Assembly: GCF_001266615.1 (NCBI RefSeq)
Contig: NZ_LGHZ01000020.1
Location: forward strand, 1-44,049
Length of the DNA: 44,049 bases
Direction of reading: 5' to 3'
DNA from: Kluyvera genomosp. 1
GTDB lineage: Bacteria > Pseudomonadota > Gammaproteobacteria > Enterobacterales > Enterobacteriaceae
Position numbers and translations under genes: made by a program. Shown here piece after piece: positions 8,650-17,030 of the stretch. Position 1 is the first letter of the stretch. Every line of letters begins with the position of its first letter. The notes beneath the pieces were generated by a model. That model ran no database searches. It saw only the letters and a list, made by a program, of their open reading frames with translations, and was not told where the DNA came from.

Positions 8650-8910
8650 GGCCAAACTTTGAGCAATCCGATGTTGTAGATCAATGAATCTCAGCGCTGG
8701 GAATGGATTGTTAATAAATATCTATATTAATCATCGGATTAAATGAAACTGGATGATTTGTGCTCATTAATAAAATCGTAAAACTTCTCTCGATTTCTTA
8801 CGTAATGGGGATGATGTAGACGATAAAGAGATGATTTTATGAACGAAAAAGGAACAATAAATGAGATCTGCTTCTCATTTATGGGGCTGATGGTGGATAT
8901 AACAGGGGAA
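8650..8910. other. dusB-prmA intergenic region
   Basis: This holds the upstream part of the dusB-fis control region on one side; Fis sites are expected there but I did not assign any. On the other side is an unexplained palindrome at 8857-8882 and a possible 31-codon plus-strand ORF (8839-8934). No established gene is recognised. Confidence 0.5.
8857..8882. repeat. perfect 10-bp palindrome with Fur-box-like arms
   Basis: ATAAATGAGA (8857-8866) and TCTCATTTAT (8873-8882) are perfect reverse complements around TCTGCT. The inner arms AATGAGA / TCTCATT are those of enterobacterial Fur boxes, but the gap between them is six bases rather than the usual five, so a standard 19-bp Fur site is off by one. 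It may be a regulator site or an RNA hairpin. Confidence 0.4.
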
Positions 8911-8932
8911 AATGCGGCCCGAAGGCCGCATT
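8911..8932 (-). terminator. prmA terminator hairpin
   Basis: The perfect 9-bp stem AATGCGGCC / GGCCGCATT has a 4-base loop and is followed by a short T run on the minus strand. It starts nine bases beyond the prmA stop codon. Confidence 0.8.
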
Positions 8933-8941
8933 GAAAAACGA

Positions 8942-9823
8942 TTATTTTTTGCACCCGGTAATGCGGCACCACTCTTCTTTCTCCACCACCGGGTCGAGGT
9001 TAAAGAGGTCGGCGTAAGCTTCACAAACGCTTTCCGCCTGGCTTGCCAGAATACCAGAAAGGCCCAACAGACCGCCTGTAACCGGCAGCACGCTGATTAA
9101 TGGGGCGAGCTCGCGTAATGGGCCGGCCAGGATGTTAGCGACCACCACATCGGCTTTCATGGCCTCTGGCTGGTCCTGCGGCAGATAGAGTTCCAGACGT
9201 TCAGAAACACCGTTACGCTGCGCATTATCACGGCTGGCCTGAATGGCCTGCGGATCGATATCGATCCCGATAGCTTTGGCCGCACCCAGTTTCAGGGCAG
9301 CGATCGCAAGGATCCCGGATCCACAGCCGAAATCGATAACCGTTTTACCCTCTAAATCCAACCCGTCCAGCCACTGTAAGCACAGGGAGGTTGTCGGATG
9401 GGTACCGGTACCAAACGCCAGGCCCGGATCGAGCATCACGTTGACCGCATTGACGTCTGGCACATCGCGCCAGCTTGGACAAATCCATAGACGTTCGCCG
9501 AAACGCATTGGGTGGAAGTTATCCATCCATTCACGTTCCCAATCTTTATCTTCCAGCTGTTCGATTTTGTGGACAAAGCCCGCCCCCAACAGAGGATGCT
9601 GCTCAAGAATGGCAACCACCTCTTTCATGTCGGTTTCTGCATCGAACAGGCCGATAACGTCGGTATCACCCCACAGGCGAGTTTCGCCCGGCAGCGGCTC
9701 AAATACCGGTGTGTCATGCGTATCCTGGAAGGTGATGGAGACCGAACCGGCTTCCATCAGCGCATCGCTAAGGTCTTCGGCATTTGCACCGGTTGTGTTC
9801 AGTTTTAATTGGATCCACGGCAT
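8942..9823 (-). CDS. prmA: ribosomal protein L11 methyltransferase
   Basis: PrmA trimethylates several amino groups of ribosomal protein L11 using S-adenosylmethionine. The 293-residue protein has an N-terminal substrate-recognition domain (about residues 1-60), the conserved [14 protein letters not shown] block (132-145), SAM motif [16 protein letters not shown] (162-176), the IDIDP acidic loop (187-191) and the NILAGPL motif. It is the last gene of yhdT-panF-prmA, 11 bases after panF. Length and sequence match E. coli PrmA. Confidence 0.97.
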   Translation of the reverse strand: MPWIQLKLNTTGANAEDLSDALMEAGSVSITFQDTHDTPVFEPLPGETRLWGDTDVIGLFDAETDMKEVVAILEQHPLLGAGFVHKIEQLEDKDWEREWMDNFHPMRFGERLWICPSWRDVPDVNAVNVMLDPGLAFGTGTHPTTSLCLQWLDGLDLEGKTVIDFGCGSGILAIAALKLGAAKAIGIDIDPQAIQASRDNAQRNGVSERLELYLPQDQPEAMKADVVVANILAGPLRELAPLISVLPVTGGLLGLSGILASQAESVCEAYADLFNLDPVVEKEEWCRITGCKK

Positions 9824-9834
9824 GGCAAAACTCT

Positions 9835-11286
9835 TTATTTATCAGTAGAAATTACGGCACTTTGCGGCACGGGTTGACCGAAACGGTTACCCACCACAAA
9901 CGCCAGCAAGCTTAGCAGTAACGAAGGCACAATCGGATGGAAGCCCAGGTACTGAATTTTAAACGTAGCCAGTACGGCATACAGTACGCCACCGACGATC
10001 ATTGCACTCAGCGCACCGGCCGCGTTGGCTCGCTCCCAGTAGAGACCTAAGACCAATGGCCACAGGAACACGGCTTCCAGCCCACCGAAGGCCAGCAGGT
10101 TTAGCCAGATAATCATTTCTGGCGGACGCCAGGCGGCCAGCATCATCAAAATACCCAGCACCAGCGTCGTCCTGGTGGAGATGCGCTTCAGGCGGTGCTC
10201 ATTGTGTATTTTAGTCGGACGCGCGCTGAGCCACAGATCTTTCACGATGGTTGCGGATGCCTGCAGCAAGTGGGCATTAACGTTCGACATGATAGCGGCC
10301 ATCGGTGCGGCAAGGAACAGGCCGGCAGCCCACGGCGGTAATACCTGTACCATCAGCGTCGGGATGACCAGATCCGGTACGGTCAGATGCGGTAGCACCG
10401 CGCGGCCAAGCGCGCCCGCCAGGTGCATTCCCAGCATCAGTAGTGCCACCACGATCGTGCCGATGATAATACCGCGATGCACCGCCTTACTGTCTTTATA
10501 CGAAATGCAGCGTACGGCAGTGTGCGGCAGGCCGATAACCCCGAAGCAGACCAGTACCCAGAATGAGGTCATAAAGGTCGGTGTCAGAATATCGTCAGCG
10601 CCCTGCGGTGACACCAGCTTCGGATCGATCTGCTCCAGCGTTTCGACCGCGTTATGCAACCCACCCGCCGCGTGAACCACGCCAACCAGCAGTACGATGG
10701 TGCCAATCAACATCACCATGCCCTGCATCGTGTCGTTGAGTACGCTGGCACGGAAACCGCCAAACGCAGTGTACAGTGCGATGGTGATGCCGAAAATCAG
10801 CAAGCCATTTTCGTATTTAATGCCCGCAGCGGTTTCCAGCAGGCGCGCACCACCGATGAACTGAACCGCAATTGCGCCGACAAAAGCCACCAACAGGCTG
10901 ATACTGGCAATCCAAACCACCGCGCGGTTCTGGTAGCGGGCCTGTAGCATGTCGTTCAGAGTAATCGCGTTGTAGCGACGAGCTAAAATAGCGAATTTCT
11001 TACCCAGTACACCCAGCGACAGCCAGATGGTCGGCACTTGAATCATCGCCAGCAGTACCCAGCCAAGACCATATTTATAGGCGGCACCAGGTCCGCCAAT
11101 GAACGAACTGGCGCTGATATAGGTGGTGGTCAGCGTCATGGCGAGCACTAAGCCCCCCATAGAGCGGCTGCCAAGGAAATACTCGCTGAGGAATGACCCG
11201 GTGCTGCGCTTACGCATGGCGTACAGCGACAGGCCGAACACCACCATCAGATACAGAACCAGTACGATGATAATTTCAGTTTGCAT
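9835..11286 (-). CDS. panF: sodium/pantothenate symporter
   Basis: PanF imports pantothenate, the coenzyme A precursor, together with Na+ across the inner membrane. The 483-residue protein belongs to the sodium:solute symporter family, with about 12-13 hydrophobic segments and conserved blocks [22 protein letters not shown] and [14 protein letters not shown] start at the ATG at 11284-11286 (MQTEIIIV), which matches E. coli PanF and has a strong GGAGG site; an upstream in-frame start would add eight residues. Its start overlaps the yhdT stop by 11 bases, so the two are translationally linked. Confidence 0.95.
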   Translation of the reverse strand: MQTEIIIVLVLYLMVVFGLSLYAMRKRSTGSFLSEYFLGSRSMGGLVLAMTLTTTYISASSFIGGPGAAYKYGLGWVLLAMIQVPTIWLSLGVLGKKFAILARRYNAITLNDMLQARYQNRAVVWIASISLLVAFVGAIAVQFIGGARLLETAAGIKYENGLLIFGITIALYTAFGGFRASVLNDTMQGMVMLIGTIVLLVGVVHAAGGLHNAVETLEQIDPKLVSPQGADDILTPTFMTSFWVLVCFGVIGLPHTAVRCISYKDSKAVHRGIIIGTIVVALLMLGMHLAGALGRAVLPHLTVPDLVIPTLMVQVLPPWAAGLFLAAPMAAIMSNVNAHLLQASATIVKDLWLSARPTKIHNEHRLKRISTRTTLVLGILMMLAAWRPPEMIIWLNLLAFGGLEAVFLWPLVLGLYWERANAAGALSAMIVGGVLYAVLATFKIQYLGFHPIVPSLLLSLLAFVVGNRFGQPVPQSAVISTDK

Positions 11287-11518
11287 CGTTATCCTCCAGC
11301 GGGATATCACGGAAGATAAAACGCACCATCGCCCAGCACAGCAGTATAAAAATCAGCGGCATCAGCAGGCAGGCCATTTCAAACCAGTGCGGCAGGCCGG
11401 TAAAGCCCTGCATCGAATCTGGTAGGTAAGCACTCGCTAACCATGCAGCAAGATAGAGAAGGGTTAGCCACAGCGCCCATCGCGCCTCTTTATGGGCCTG
11501 AACAAAACGCTTGTCCAT
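11276..11518 (-). CDS. yhdT: small inner-membrane protein YhdT
   Basis: This 80-residue protein of the YhdT/DUF997 family has two hydrophobic segments (about residues 15-32 and 45-68). It regularly precedes and overlaps panF in enterobacteria. The overlap suggests a role linked to the symporter, but no biochemical function is established. The N-terminus MDKRFVQAHKEARWAL is characteristic. Confidence 0.9.
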   Translation of the reverse strand: MDKRFVQAHKEARWALWLTLLYLAAWLASAYLPDSMQGFTGLPHWFEMACLLMPLIFILLCWAMVRFIFRDIPLEDNDAN

Positions 11519-11579
11519 TTTTTGTCCCTTGTGGATGAAGAAAGCGGGGATTGTACCGCAAGGAAAAGATGAGGGGAGA

Positions 11580-11613
11580 TAAAAAGAAAAAAGGCCGGAA
11601 ATTCCGGCCTTTT
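11580..11613 (-). terminator. intrinsic terminator of accBC
   Basis: AAGGCCGGAA (11591-11600) and TTCCGGCCTT (11602-11611) form a strong stem. On the minus strand it is followed by TTTTTCTTTTT. It lies about 17 bases beyond the accC stop and separates it from yhdT. Confidence 0.9.
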
Positions 11614-11628
11614 GCTGCGATAACAGGA

Positions 11629-12978
11629 TTATTTTTCCTGTAATCCGAGTTTTTTCTCCAGATAGTGGATGTTGGTTCCACCATGCTGGAAGTGCTCGTC
11701 GCTCATAATACGCATCTGCAGATCAACGTTGGTTTTGATGCCATCGATGATCAGTTCTTGCAGCGCATTCTTCATGCGAGAAATTGCCACGTCACGGGTC
11801 TCACCGTAGCAGATGAGTTTGCCGATCATTGAGTCATAGTACGGTGGTACAGTGTAGCCAGCGTAGATATGAGATTCCCAACGAACGCCAAAGCCGCCAG
11901 GCGCGTGGAAACGGGTGATTTTACCCGGGCTTGGCAGGAAGGTGTTCGGGTCTTCGGCGTTGATACGGCATTCTACCGCATGGCCGCGAACCTGAACTTC
12001 TTCTTGTTTGATGGACAGCGGCTGACCAGCAGCGATACGCAGCTGCTCTTTAATAAGGTCAACGCCGGTGATCATCTCGGTAACCGGGTGCTCTACCTGG
12101 ATACGGGTGTTCATTTCAATGAAGTAGAACTCGCCGTTTTCGAACAGGAACTCGAAAGTACCCGCGCCGCGGTAGCCGATATCCACGCAGGCTTTAGAGC
12201 AACGCTCGCCGATGTAGCGACGCAGTTCTGGGGTGATACCCGGTGCTGGTGCTTCTTCGACCACTTTCTGGTGACGGCGCTGCATGGAGCAGTCACGTTC
12301 TGCCAGATAGATAGCGTTACCCTGGCCATCAGCCAGTACCTGGATCTCGACGTGGCGAGGATTTTCCAGGTATTTCTCCATGTAGACCATGTCGTTGTTG
12401 AAAGCCGCTTTGGCTTCCGCTTTAGTCATGGCAATGGATTGAGCCAGGTCAGTGTCGCTGCGGACAACGCGCATACCACGACCACCGCCGCCGCCAGAAG
12501 CTTTGATGATGACCGGATAGCCGATGCGTTTCGCATGAGCGCGGTTAGCGTCCATGTCATCGCCCAGCGGGCCGTCGGAGCCTGGAACGGTAGGTACACC
12601 CGCTTTCTTCATCGCGGTGATGGCGGACACTTTGTCACCCATCAGACGGATGGTGTCAGCTTTCGGGCCGATGAAGATAAAGCCGGAACGTTCAACCTGT
12701 TCGGCAAAGTTGGCATTCTCAGAGAGGAAGCCATAGCCTGGGTGAATCGCAACAGCGCCGGTGATCTCAGCTGCGCTGATAATAGCCGGGATGTTCAGGT
12801 AGCTTTTTACGGAAGGAGCCGGGCCAATACAAACCGTCTCATCCGCCAGTAATACGTGTTTTAAATCGCGATCCGCAGTGGAGTGCACAGCAACGGTCTT
12901 GATGCCCAGTTCTTTACAGGCACGAAGAATACGCAGTGCGATCTCGCCGCGGTTAGCGATGACAATTTTATCCAGCAT
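11629..12978 (-). CDS. accC: biotin carboxylase subunit of acetyl-CoA carboxylase
   Basis: AccC carboxylates biotin on AccB using ATP and bicarbonate, the first half-reaction of fatty-acid synthesis. The 449-residue ATP-grasp protein has the N-terminal [16 protein letters not shown] domain, the glycine loop [11 protein letters not shown] (159-169), the phosphate/metal block [14 protein letters not shown] (about 288-301) and the [13 protein letters not shown]-terminal domain. I start at the ATG at 12976-12978, matching the 449-residue E. coli enzyme; the longer open frame overlaps accB. It lies 10 bases after accB. Confidence 0.98.
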   Translation of the reverse strand: MLDKIVIANRGEIALRILRACKELGIKTVAVHSTADRDLKHVLLADETVCIGPAPSVKSYLNIPAIISAAEITGAVAIHPGYGFLSENANFAEQVERSGFIFIGPKADTIRLMGDKVSAITAMKKAGVPTVPGSDGPLGDDMDANRAHAKRIGYPVIIKASGGGGGRGMRVVRSDTDLAQSIAMTKAEAKAAFNNDMVYMEKYLENPRHVEIQVLADGQGNAIYLAERDCSMQRRHQKVVEEAPAPGITPELRRYIGERCSKACVDIGYRGAGTFEFLFENGEFYFIEMNTRIQVEHPVTEMITGVDLIKEQLRIAAGQPLSIKQEEVQVRGHAVECRINAEDPNTFLPSPGKITRFHAPGGFGVRWESHIYAGYTVPPYYDSMIGKLICYGETRDVAISRMKNALQELIIDGIKTNVDLQMRIMSDEHFQHGGTNIHYLEKKLGLQEK

Positions 12979-12988
12979 CTTCGCCTCG

Positions 12989-13453
12989 TTACTCGATGAC
13001 GACCAGAGGCTCGTCAAATTCAACCGGTTGACCGCTTTCTACCAGGATTGCTTTCACAGTCCCAGCTTTGTCAGCTTCGATCTGGTTCATCATTTTCATC
13101 GCTTCAACGATGCACAGGGTGTCGCCCACGTTAACTTTCTGACCAACTTCCACGAATGCTTTAGCATCCGGGCCTGGAGTGCGATAGAAAGTACCAACCA
13201 TCGGGGAACGTACGATGTGACCACTGATTTCAGCTTTAGCCGGAGCTTCAGCAGCTGCCGGTGCAGCGGCTGCTGCAACTGGTGCCTGCGGTTGCATAAC
13301 AGGCGCTGCGTAGGCCTGCTGCATCACTGGATAGCCGGTGCCAGGTGCTGAACGACTGATGCGTACAGACTCTTCGCCTTCAGAAATTTCCAGTTCGTTG
13401 ATGCCAGACTCTTCGACCAGCTCGATCAGTTTTTTAATCTTACGAATATCCAT
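12989..13453 (-). CDS. accB: biotin carboxyl carrier protein of acetyl-CoA carboxylase
   Basis: AccB carries the biotin that shuttles CO2 from AccC to the AccAD transferase. The 154-residue protein has a helical N-terminus, an Ala/Pro-rich linker (about residues 50-73) and the C-terminal biotinyl domain, with the biotin-accepting Lys120 in VEAMKMMN. The thumb-like segment [13 protein letters not shown] is present. It is two residues shorter than E. coli AccB, the difference lying in the linker. In E. coli AccB represses its own operon. Here aroQ lies 22 bases upstream in the same direction. Confidence 0.98.
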   Translation of the reverse strand: MDIRKIKKLIELVEESGINELEISEGEESVRISRSAPGTGYPVMQQAYAAPVMQPQAPVAAAAAPAAAEAPAKAEISGHIVRSPMVGTFYRTPGPDAKAFVEVGQKVNVGDTLCIVEAMKMMNQIEADKAGTVKAILVESGQPVEFDEPLVVIE

Positions 13454-13475
13454 GAGTGGGTTCCGTACTCTTTGT

Positions 13476-13928
13476 TTAGTGTGATTGTGACAGGCGTTTT
13501 ACTGCCGTCTGTAAAGCGTATGAATAGCCGTCAGCCCCAAGTCCGCAGATAACGCCGGAGGCGATATCGGACAGATATGAGTGGTGGCGGAATGGTTCGC
13601 GCGCATGCACGTTGCTCAGGTGAATCTCGATAAACGGAATACTCACCGCCAGCAGCGCATCGCGAATGGCAACGCTCGTGTGCGTGAACGCGGCCGGATT
13701 AATCAGGATATAGTCAATGTTGTCTTTAGCCTGATGAATACGGTCGATGATGACGTACTCGGCGTTAGATTGCAGACTGTCTAGCGTGACGTTCAGCGTT
13801 TCAGCTTCCGCGTTTAAGCGGCTAACGATCTGGGAAAGCGTCAGCGTGCCGTACTTCTCTGGCTCACGGGTGCCTAACATATTCAGGTTCGGGCCGTTCA
13901 AAAGCAAAATGCGAAACTTGTCAGTCAT
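13476..13928 (-). CDS. aroQ: type II 3-dehydroquinate dehydratase
   Basis: AroQ dehydrates 3-dehydroquinate to 3-dehydroshikimate, step three of the shikimate pathway, by the type II mechanism. The 150-residue protein has [20 protein letters not shown] with catalytic Tyr26, [10 protein letters not shown] (residues 76-85), [17 protein letters not shown] with His103 and Arg114, and the GLGADGY C-terminus. These are the known active-site residues of the dodecameric type II enzymes. E. coli K-12 uses the unrelated type I enzyme AroD. The aroQ-accB-accC order is common in other gammaproteobacteria. Confidence 0.96.
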   Translation of the reverse strand: MTDKFRILLLNGPNLNMLGTREPEKYGTLTLSQIVSRLNAEAETLNVTLDSLQSNAEYVIIDRIHQAKDNIDYILINPAAFTHTSVAIRDALLAVSIPFIEIHLSNVHAREPFRHHSYLSDIASGVICGLGADGYSYALQTAVKRLSQSH

Positions 13929-14038
13929 TGTGCTGCTATCTCCTGCAATTCTCGGGTAAAAAACAAAATATACCTTCGATGCGCGATTGTCACCTTTTCA
14001 GAGGCCTAAAACCACTGTCAGGTAAACCAAGGTCGCAC

Positions 14039-14044
14039 ATTATA
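14039..14044 (-). promoter_or_regulatory. candidate -10 element for aroQ-accBC
   Basis: The minus strand reads AGTTATAATGTG, a perfect TATAAT, about 110 bases before the aroQ start. No good -35 lies 16-18 bases upstream. As no other terminator or promoter is evident between here and accC, this could drive the whole operon. Confidence 0.45.
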
Positions 14045-14162
14045 ACTATTTCGTAGCATTTGGCAGCTAAATACTGGTCTTATCAGGGAAGATTATCAAC
14101 CGCTATCGTGTAAAGAACACCGAACGATAAAAGAAATGCGGGAAAACGCACACATCGTGGCG

Positions 14163-14762
14163 CTATCGCCACCATTGGCGAAACTTCTTGTATCGGCACG
14201 CTAATAGTACGATTGCGCACACGGCATAAATCACCGGTTGGGGTGAAATTATCTTCACCGACCAGAGAAAATGTATCGGTGCGAGGATCGCGGCAAGATA
14301 GACGAAGTTATGTAAAAATTGCCAGCGTCGCCCCAATTTACGTTGCATCGCCTGCGTGGATGTCACCGCCAGCGCCAGTAAAATTAACCAGCAAGCGAAT
14401 CCCAGTAGTAGGTAAGGGCGGGTCACAATTTCTTGTCCCAGCAGCGAAAGATTCTGAATACCTAATTCCAGTAAACTGTAGCTGGTGAGGTGAATTGACG
14501 CCCACGCAAAGCACCAAAGCCCCAGCATGCGGCGGGTGCGAATTAACAACGGTTGTTTAGCGTAGCGCGCCAGGGGGGAAATCAACAAGGTTGCCAGCAG
14601 CAATTTCAGAGCCATCCTACCGGTAAAGTGTTGAATATCTTTCACCGGATCGGCACTGAGCTGTCCTTGTGACACCGCCCAAAACAGCCAGACAAAGGGC
14701 AGAAAGGCTGCCAGATGCAGGAAAACTTTCAGCCAGGTAACCTGTTTTAACGTCAAGCGCAT
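14163..14762 (-). CDS. msrQ: heme-binding membrane subunit MsrQ
   Basis: MsrQ is the inner-membrane heme b protein that passes electrons from the quinone pool or flavin reductase to the periplasmic enzyme MsrP. The 199-residue protein has about six membrane segments and conserved His residues, for example in [15 protein letters not shown] and [11 protein letters not shown], expected to bind heme. Its ATG overlaps the msrP stop (TAATG), showing translational coupling. The encoded pair repairs oxidised methionines in periplasmic proteins. E. coli has the pair (formerly yedYZ) at a different locus. Confidence 0.95.
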   Translation of the reverse strand: MRLTLKQVTWLKVFLHLAAFLPFVWLFWAVSQGQLSADPVKDIQHFTGRMALKLLLATLLISPLARYAKQPLLIRTRRMLGLWCFAWASIHLTSYSLLELGIQNLSLLGQEIVTRPYLLLGFACWLILLALAVTSTQAMQRKLGRRWQFLHNFVYLAAILAPIHFLWSVKIISPQPVIYAVCAIVLLACRYKKFRQWWR

Positions 14763-15760
14763 TAAAAATTCTCCCGCAGATCCATGCCGCGATACAGCGA
14801 GGCAACTTCGTCAGCGTAGCCGTTAAACAGCAGCGTCGGCTGACGCTTGACGTCCAGAATCCCACCCGAGCCGATAAAGCGCTCCGTTGCTTGCGACCAG
14901 CGCGGATGGTCGACGTGTGGATTCACGTTGGCGTAAAAACCATATTCGTTCGGCGCAGCAAGATTCCAGGTGGAATCCGGACGGTCACGGGTGAGCATAA
15001 TGCTGACGATCGACTTAATGCCCTTAAAGCCATACTTCCACGGTACGGTCAGGCGAATCGGCGCACCATTTTGCGGTGGTAGCGCTTTGCCATATACGCC
15101 AACGGTCAGCAAAGTGAGCGGGTTCATGGCTTCGTCAAGTCGCAATCCTTCTATATAAGGATAAGCAAGCCCACCGCCGATAAATCTGTCTTTCTGCCCC
15201 GGCATGTGTTCCGGGGAGTAAAGCGTTTTAAATGCCACGTATTTGGCGTTGCTGGTGGGCTCGACGGCGGCAAGCAATTTGTGCAGTGGGAAACCAATCC
15301 ACGGTACCACCATGGACCAGGCTTCCACGCAGCGCATACGGTAAATTCGCTCCTCCAATGGAAAGCGTTTGGTCAGGTCGTCATGATCGAGCGTCAGTGG
15401 CTTCGCGACTTCGCCACCGATGGTCAGTTTCCACGGGTTGGTGGGTAAGCTACCTGCGTTGGCGGCAGGATCGGCTTTATCAAGGCCAAACTCATAAAAG
15501 TTGTTGTAGCCGGTGACTTTATTTTCCGGCGTGAGCGCGAGTTTACTCTGCCACTGGGCGGGTTTATCGAACGTCAGCGCAGGGCCGGAAGGGGCAGGAG
15601 GCCGATCGTTGCCTTTAAACCAGTCAGTGAGGCTGGAGGCATGCAGCGGAAGGGAGGCGGCCGCGGTACCGATGCCCAGCATCTTCAAAACCTGGCGGCG
15701 TTTTAGCATAAATACGGACTCGGCGGTGACGTCCGATTCGGTTAATTTTTTAGGGCTCAT
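14762..15760 (-). CDS. msrP: periplasmic methionine sulfoxide reductase, molybdoenzyme MsrP
   Basis: MsrP reduces both stereoisomers of methionine sulfoxide in periplasmic proteins using a molybdopterin cofactor. The 332-residue precursor has a twin-arginine signal (KRRQVLK, Arg21-Arg22, then a hydrophobic stretch to about residue 42) for folded export by Tat. The molybdenum ligand is Cys144 in [15 protein letters not shown] start at the ATG at 15758-15760, preceded by GGAGAG, giving MSPKKLTES in line with the E. coli N-terminus; an ATG five codons upstream lacks a ribosome-binding site. The Shine-Dalgarno lies inside a strong hairpin (15767-15798). Confidence 0.95.
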   Translation of the reverse strand: MSPKKLTESDVTAESVFMLKRRQVLKMLGIGTAAASLPLHASSLTDWFKGNDRPPAPSGPALTFDKPAQWQSKLALTPENKVTGYNNFYEFGLDKADPAANAGSLPTNPWKLTIGGEVAKPLTLDHDDLTKRFPLEERIYRMRCVEAWSMVVPWIGFPLHKLLAAVEPTSNAKYVAFKTLYSPEHMPGQKDRFIGGGLAYPYIEGLRLDEAMNPLTLLTVGVYGKALPPQNGAPIRLTVPWKYGFKGIKSIVSIMLTRDRPDSTWNLAAPNEYGFYANVNPHVDHPRWSQATERFIGSGGILDVKRQPTLLFNGYADEVASLYRGMDLRENF

Positions 15761-15766
15761 TGGGCT

Positions 15767-15798
15767 CTCCGTCATGCTTTTTGTTAAGCATGACGGAG
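15767..15798 (-). promoter_or_regulatory. 13-bp perfect hairpin covering the msrP ribosome-binding site
   Basis: CTCCGTCATGCTT (15767-15779) and AAGCATGACGGAG (15786-15798) are perfect reverse complements with a 6-base loop. In the msrP mRNA the downstream arm contains the GGAG of the Shine-Dalgarno, and GGC/GCC can extend the stem by three pairs past a bulged A, up to two bases before the ATG. No T run follows, so it is not a standard terminator. It would restrict ribosome access unless opened. The alternative is a DNA operator. Confidence 0.6.
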
Positions 15799-15837
15799 GC
15801 CATCTGTTATTGCGAATTTATCACGAAAAATTGCAGA

Positions 15838-16812
15838 TTAGCCGATTTTGACCAGCGTACGGCCCTGAATCTGGTTGTTAATAATCTTATCGGCAAACTC
15901 CGGCGCCTGCGCTAAAGTAATCTCCGTCGCGCTCTGTTCAAAGAACGACCCCGGTAAATCACGCACCAAACGTTTCCAGGCTTGTGCGCGACGTTCCGCT
16001 GGCGTCATCACTGAGTCCACGCCCTGCAGGCGGACATTACGCAGAATAAACGGCATTACGGTGGTTGGCAGCGCGAAGCCCCCGGCCAAACCACACGCCG
16101 CGACGCAGCCGCCGTAGTTCATCTGCGCCAGTACTTTTGCCAGCACTTTGTCGCCCACGGTATCAACAGCACCAGCCCAGATCTGTTTTTCCAGCGGACG
16201 GGTTTCGGCAAACTCTGCGCGATCAAGAATGCGGTTTGCGCCCAGTGCCCGCAGATATTCATGGGTGCTTTCTCGTCCGGAAACGGCCACCACCTGATAG
16301 CCAAGCTTATGCAGCAGGGCGATAGCGGTACTGCCTACGCCGCCGCTGGCACCGGTAACCACAATTTCACCGTCATCAGGGCGAATACCGGCCTCTTCCA
16401 GCGCCATCACGCACAGCATGGCGGTAAAACCTGCGGTGCCGATGATCATCGCTTTACGAGCATCCAGACCTGCAGGTTGGGGGACCAGCCAGTCACCGTT
16501 AACGCGAGCGCGATTAGACAGCCCACCCCAATGGTTTTCACCCACGCCCCAGCCGGTTAGCAGCACCTGCTGGCCGGGTGTAAAACGCGCGTCTTCACTG
16601 GCGTGAACCGTCCCGGCAAAATCAATCCCCGGTACCATCGGGAAGTTACGGATAATCTTCCCTTTGCCAGTTATCGCCAGCGCGTCTTTGTAGTTCAGGC
16701 TGGACCACTGGACATCAACGGTTACATTCCCCTGCGGCAGCAGACTGTCGTCAACGGCCTTTACTGCGGCAACGGTTTTGCCATCCTGCTGTTCTAAGAT
16801 GAGAGCCTGCAT
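15838..16812 (-). CDS. acuI: NADPH-dependent acrylyl-CoA reductase AcuI (YhdH)
   Basis: AcuI reduces acryloyl-CoA to propionyl-CoA with NADPH, removing a toxic electrophile. The 324-residue protein is a zinc-free medium-chain dehydrogenase/reductase of the YhdH type. It has SSLNYKDALAITGKGKI (residues 37-53), PGIDFAGTV and the dinucleotide motif TGASGGVGSTA (153-163). A strong AAGGAAGG site precedes the ATG at 16810-16812. It is divergent from csrD across 218 bases and lies upstream of msrPQ in the same direction with no clear terminator between, so read-through into msrP is possible. Confidence 0.95.
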   Translation of the reverse strand: MQALILEQQDGKTVAAVKAVDDSLLPQGNVTVDVQWSSLNYKDALAITGKGKIIRNFPMVPGIDFAGTVHASEDARFTPGQQVLLTGWGVGENHWGGLSNRARVNGDWLVPQPAGLDARKAMIIGTAGFTAMLCVMALEEAGIRPDDGEIVVTGASGGVGSTAIALLHKLGYQVVAVSGRESTHEYLRALGANRILDRAEFAETRPLEKQIWAGAVDTVGDKVLAKVLAQMNYGGCVAACGLAGGFALPTTVMPFILRNVRLQGVDSVMTPAERRAQAWKRLVRDLPGSFFEQSATEITLAQAPEFADKIINNQIQGRTLVKIG

Positions 16813-17030
16813 AACCCTTCCTTACATGGACTGTATAGTGAAAAAATTTACCCAGGACTATACTCGTTTATCATCATTCGATGGCGATTTGGCGCAATAA
16901 ATTGCCAGATCCGCCAGGTTTGGTAGTATGCCGACCTGGTACGATATGTTAGTGCTTACTTCTGGTAAGACACGGACGCTGGGTCCCGATATTCTGTCGG
17001 GTACGATTAATCTACGGAGTTAACTCAGGG

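Noticed and set aside
11869-12852. 327-codon open frame antisense to accC
   Set aside because: Shadow of a conserved, codon-biased gene; no initiation signal and no recognisable domain.
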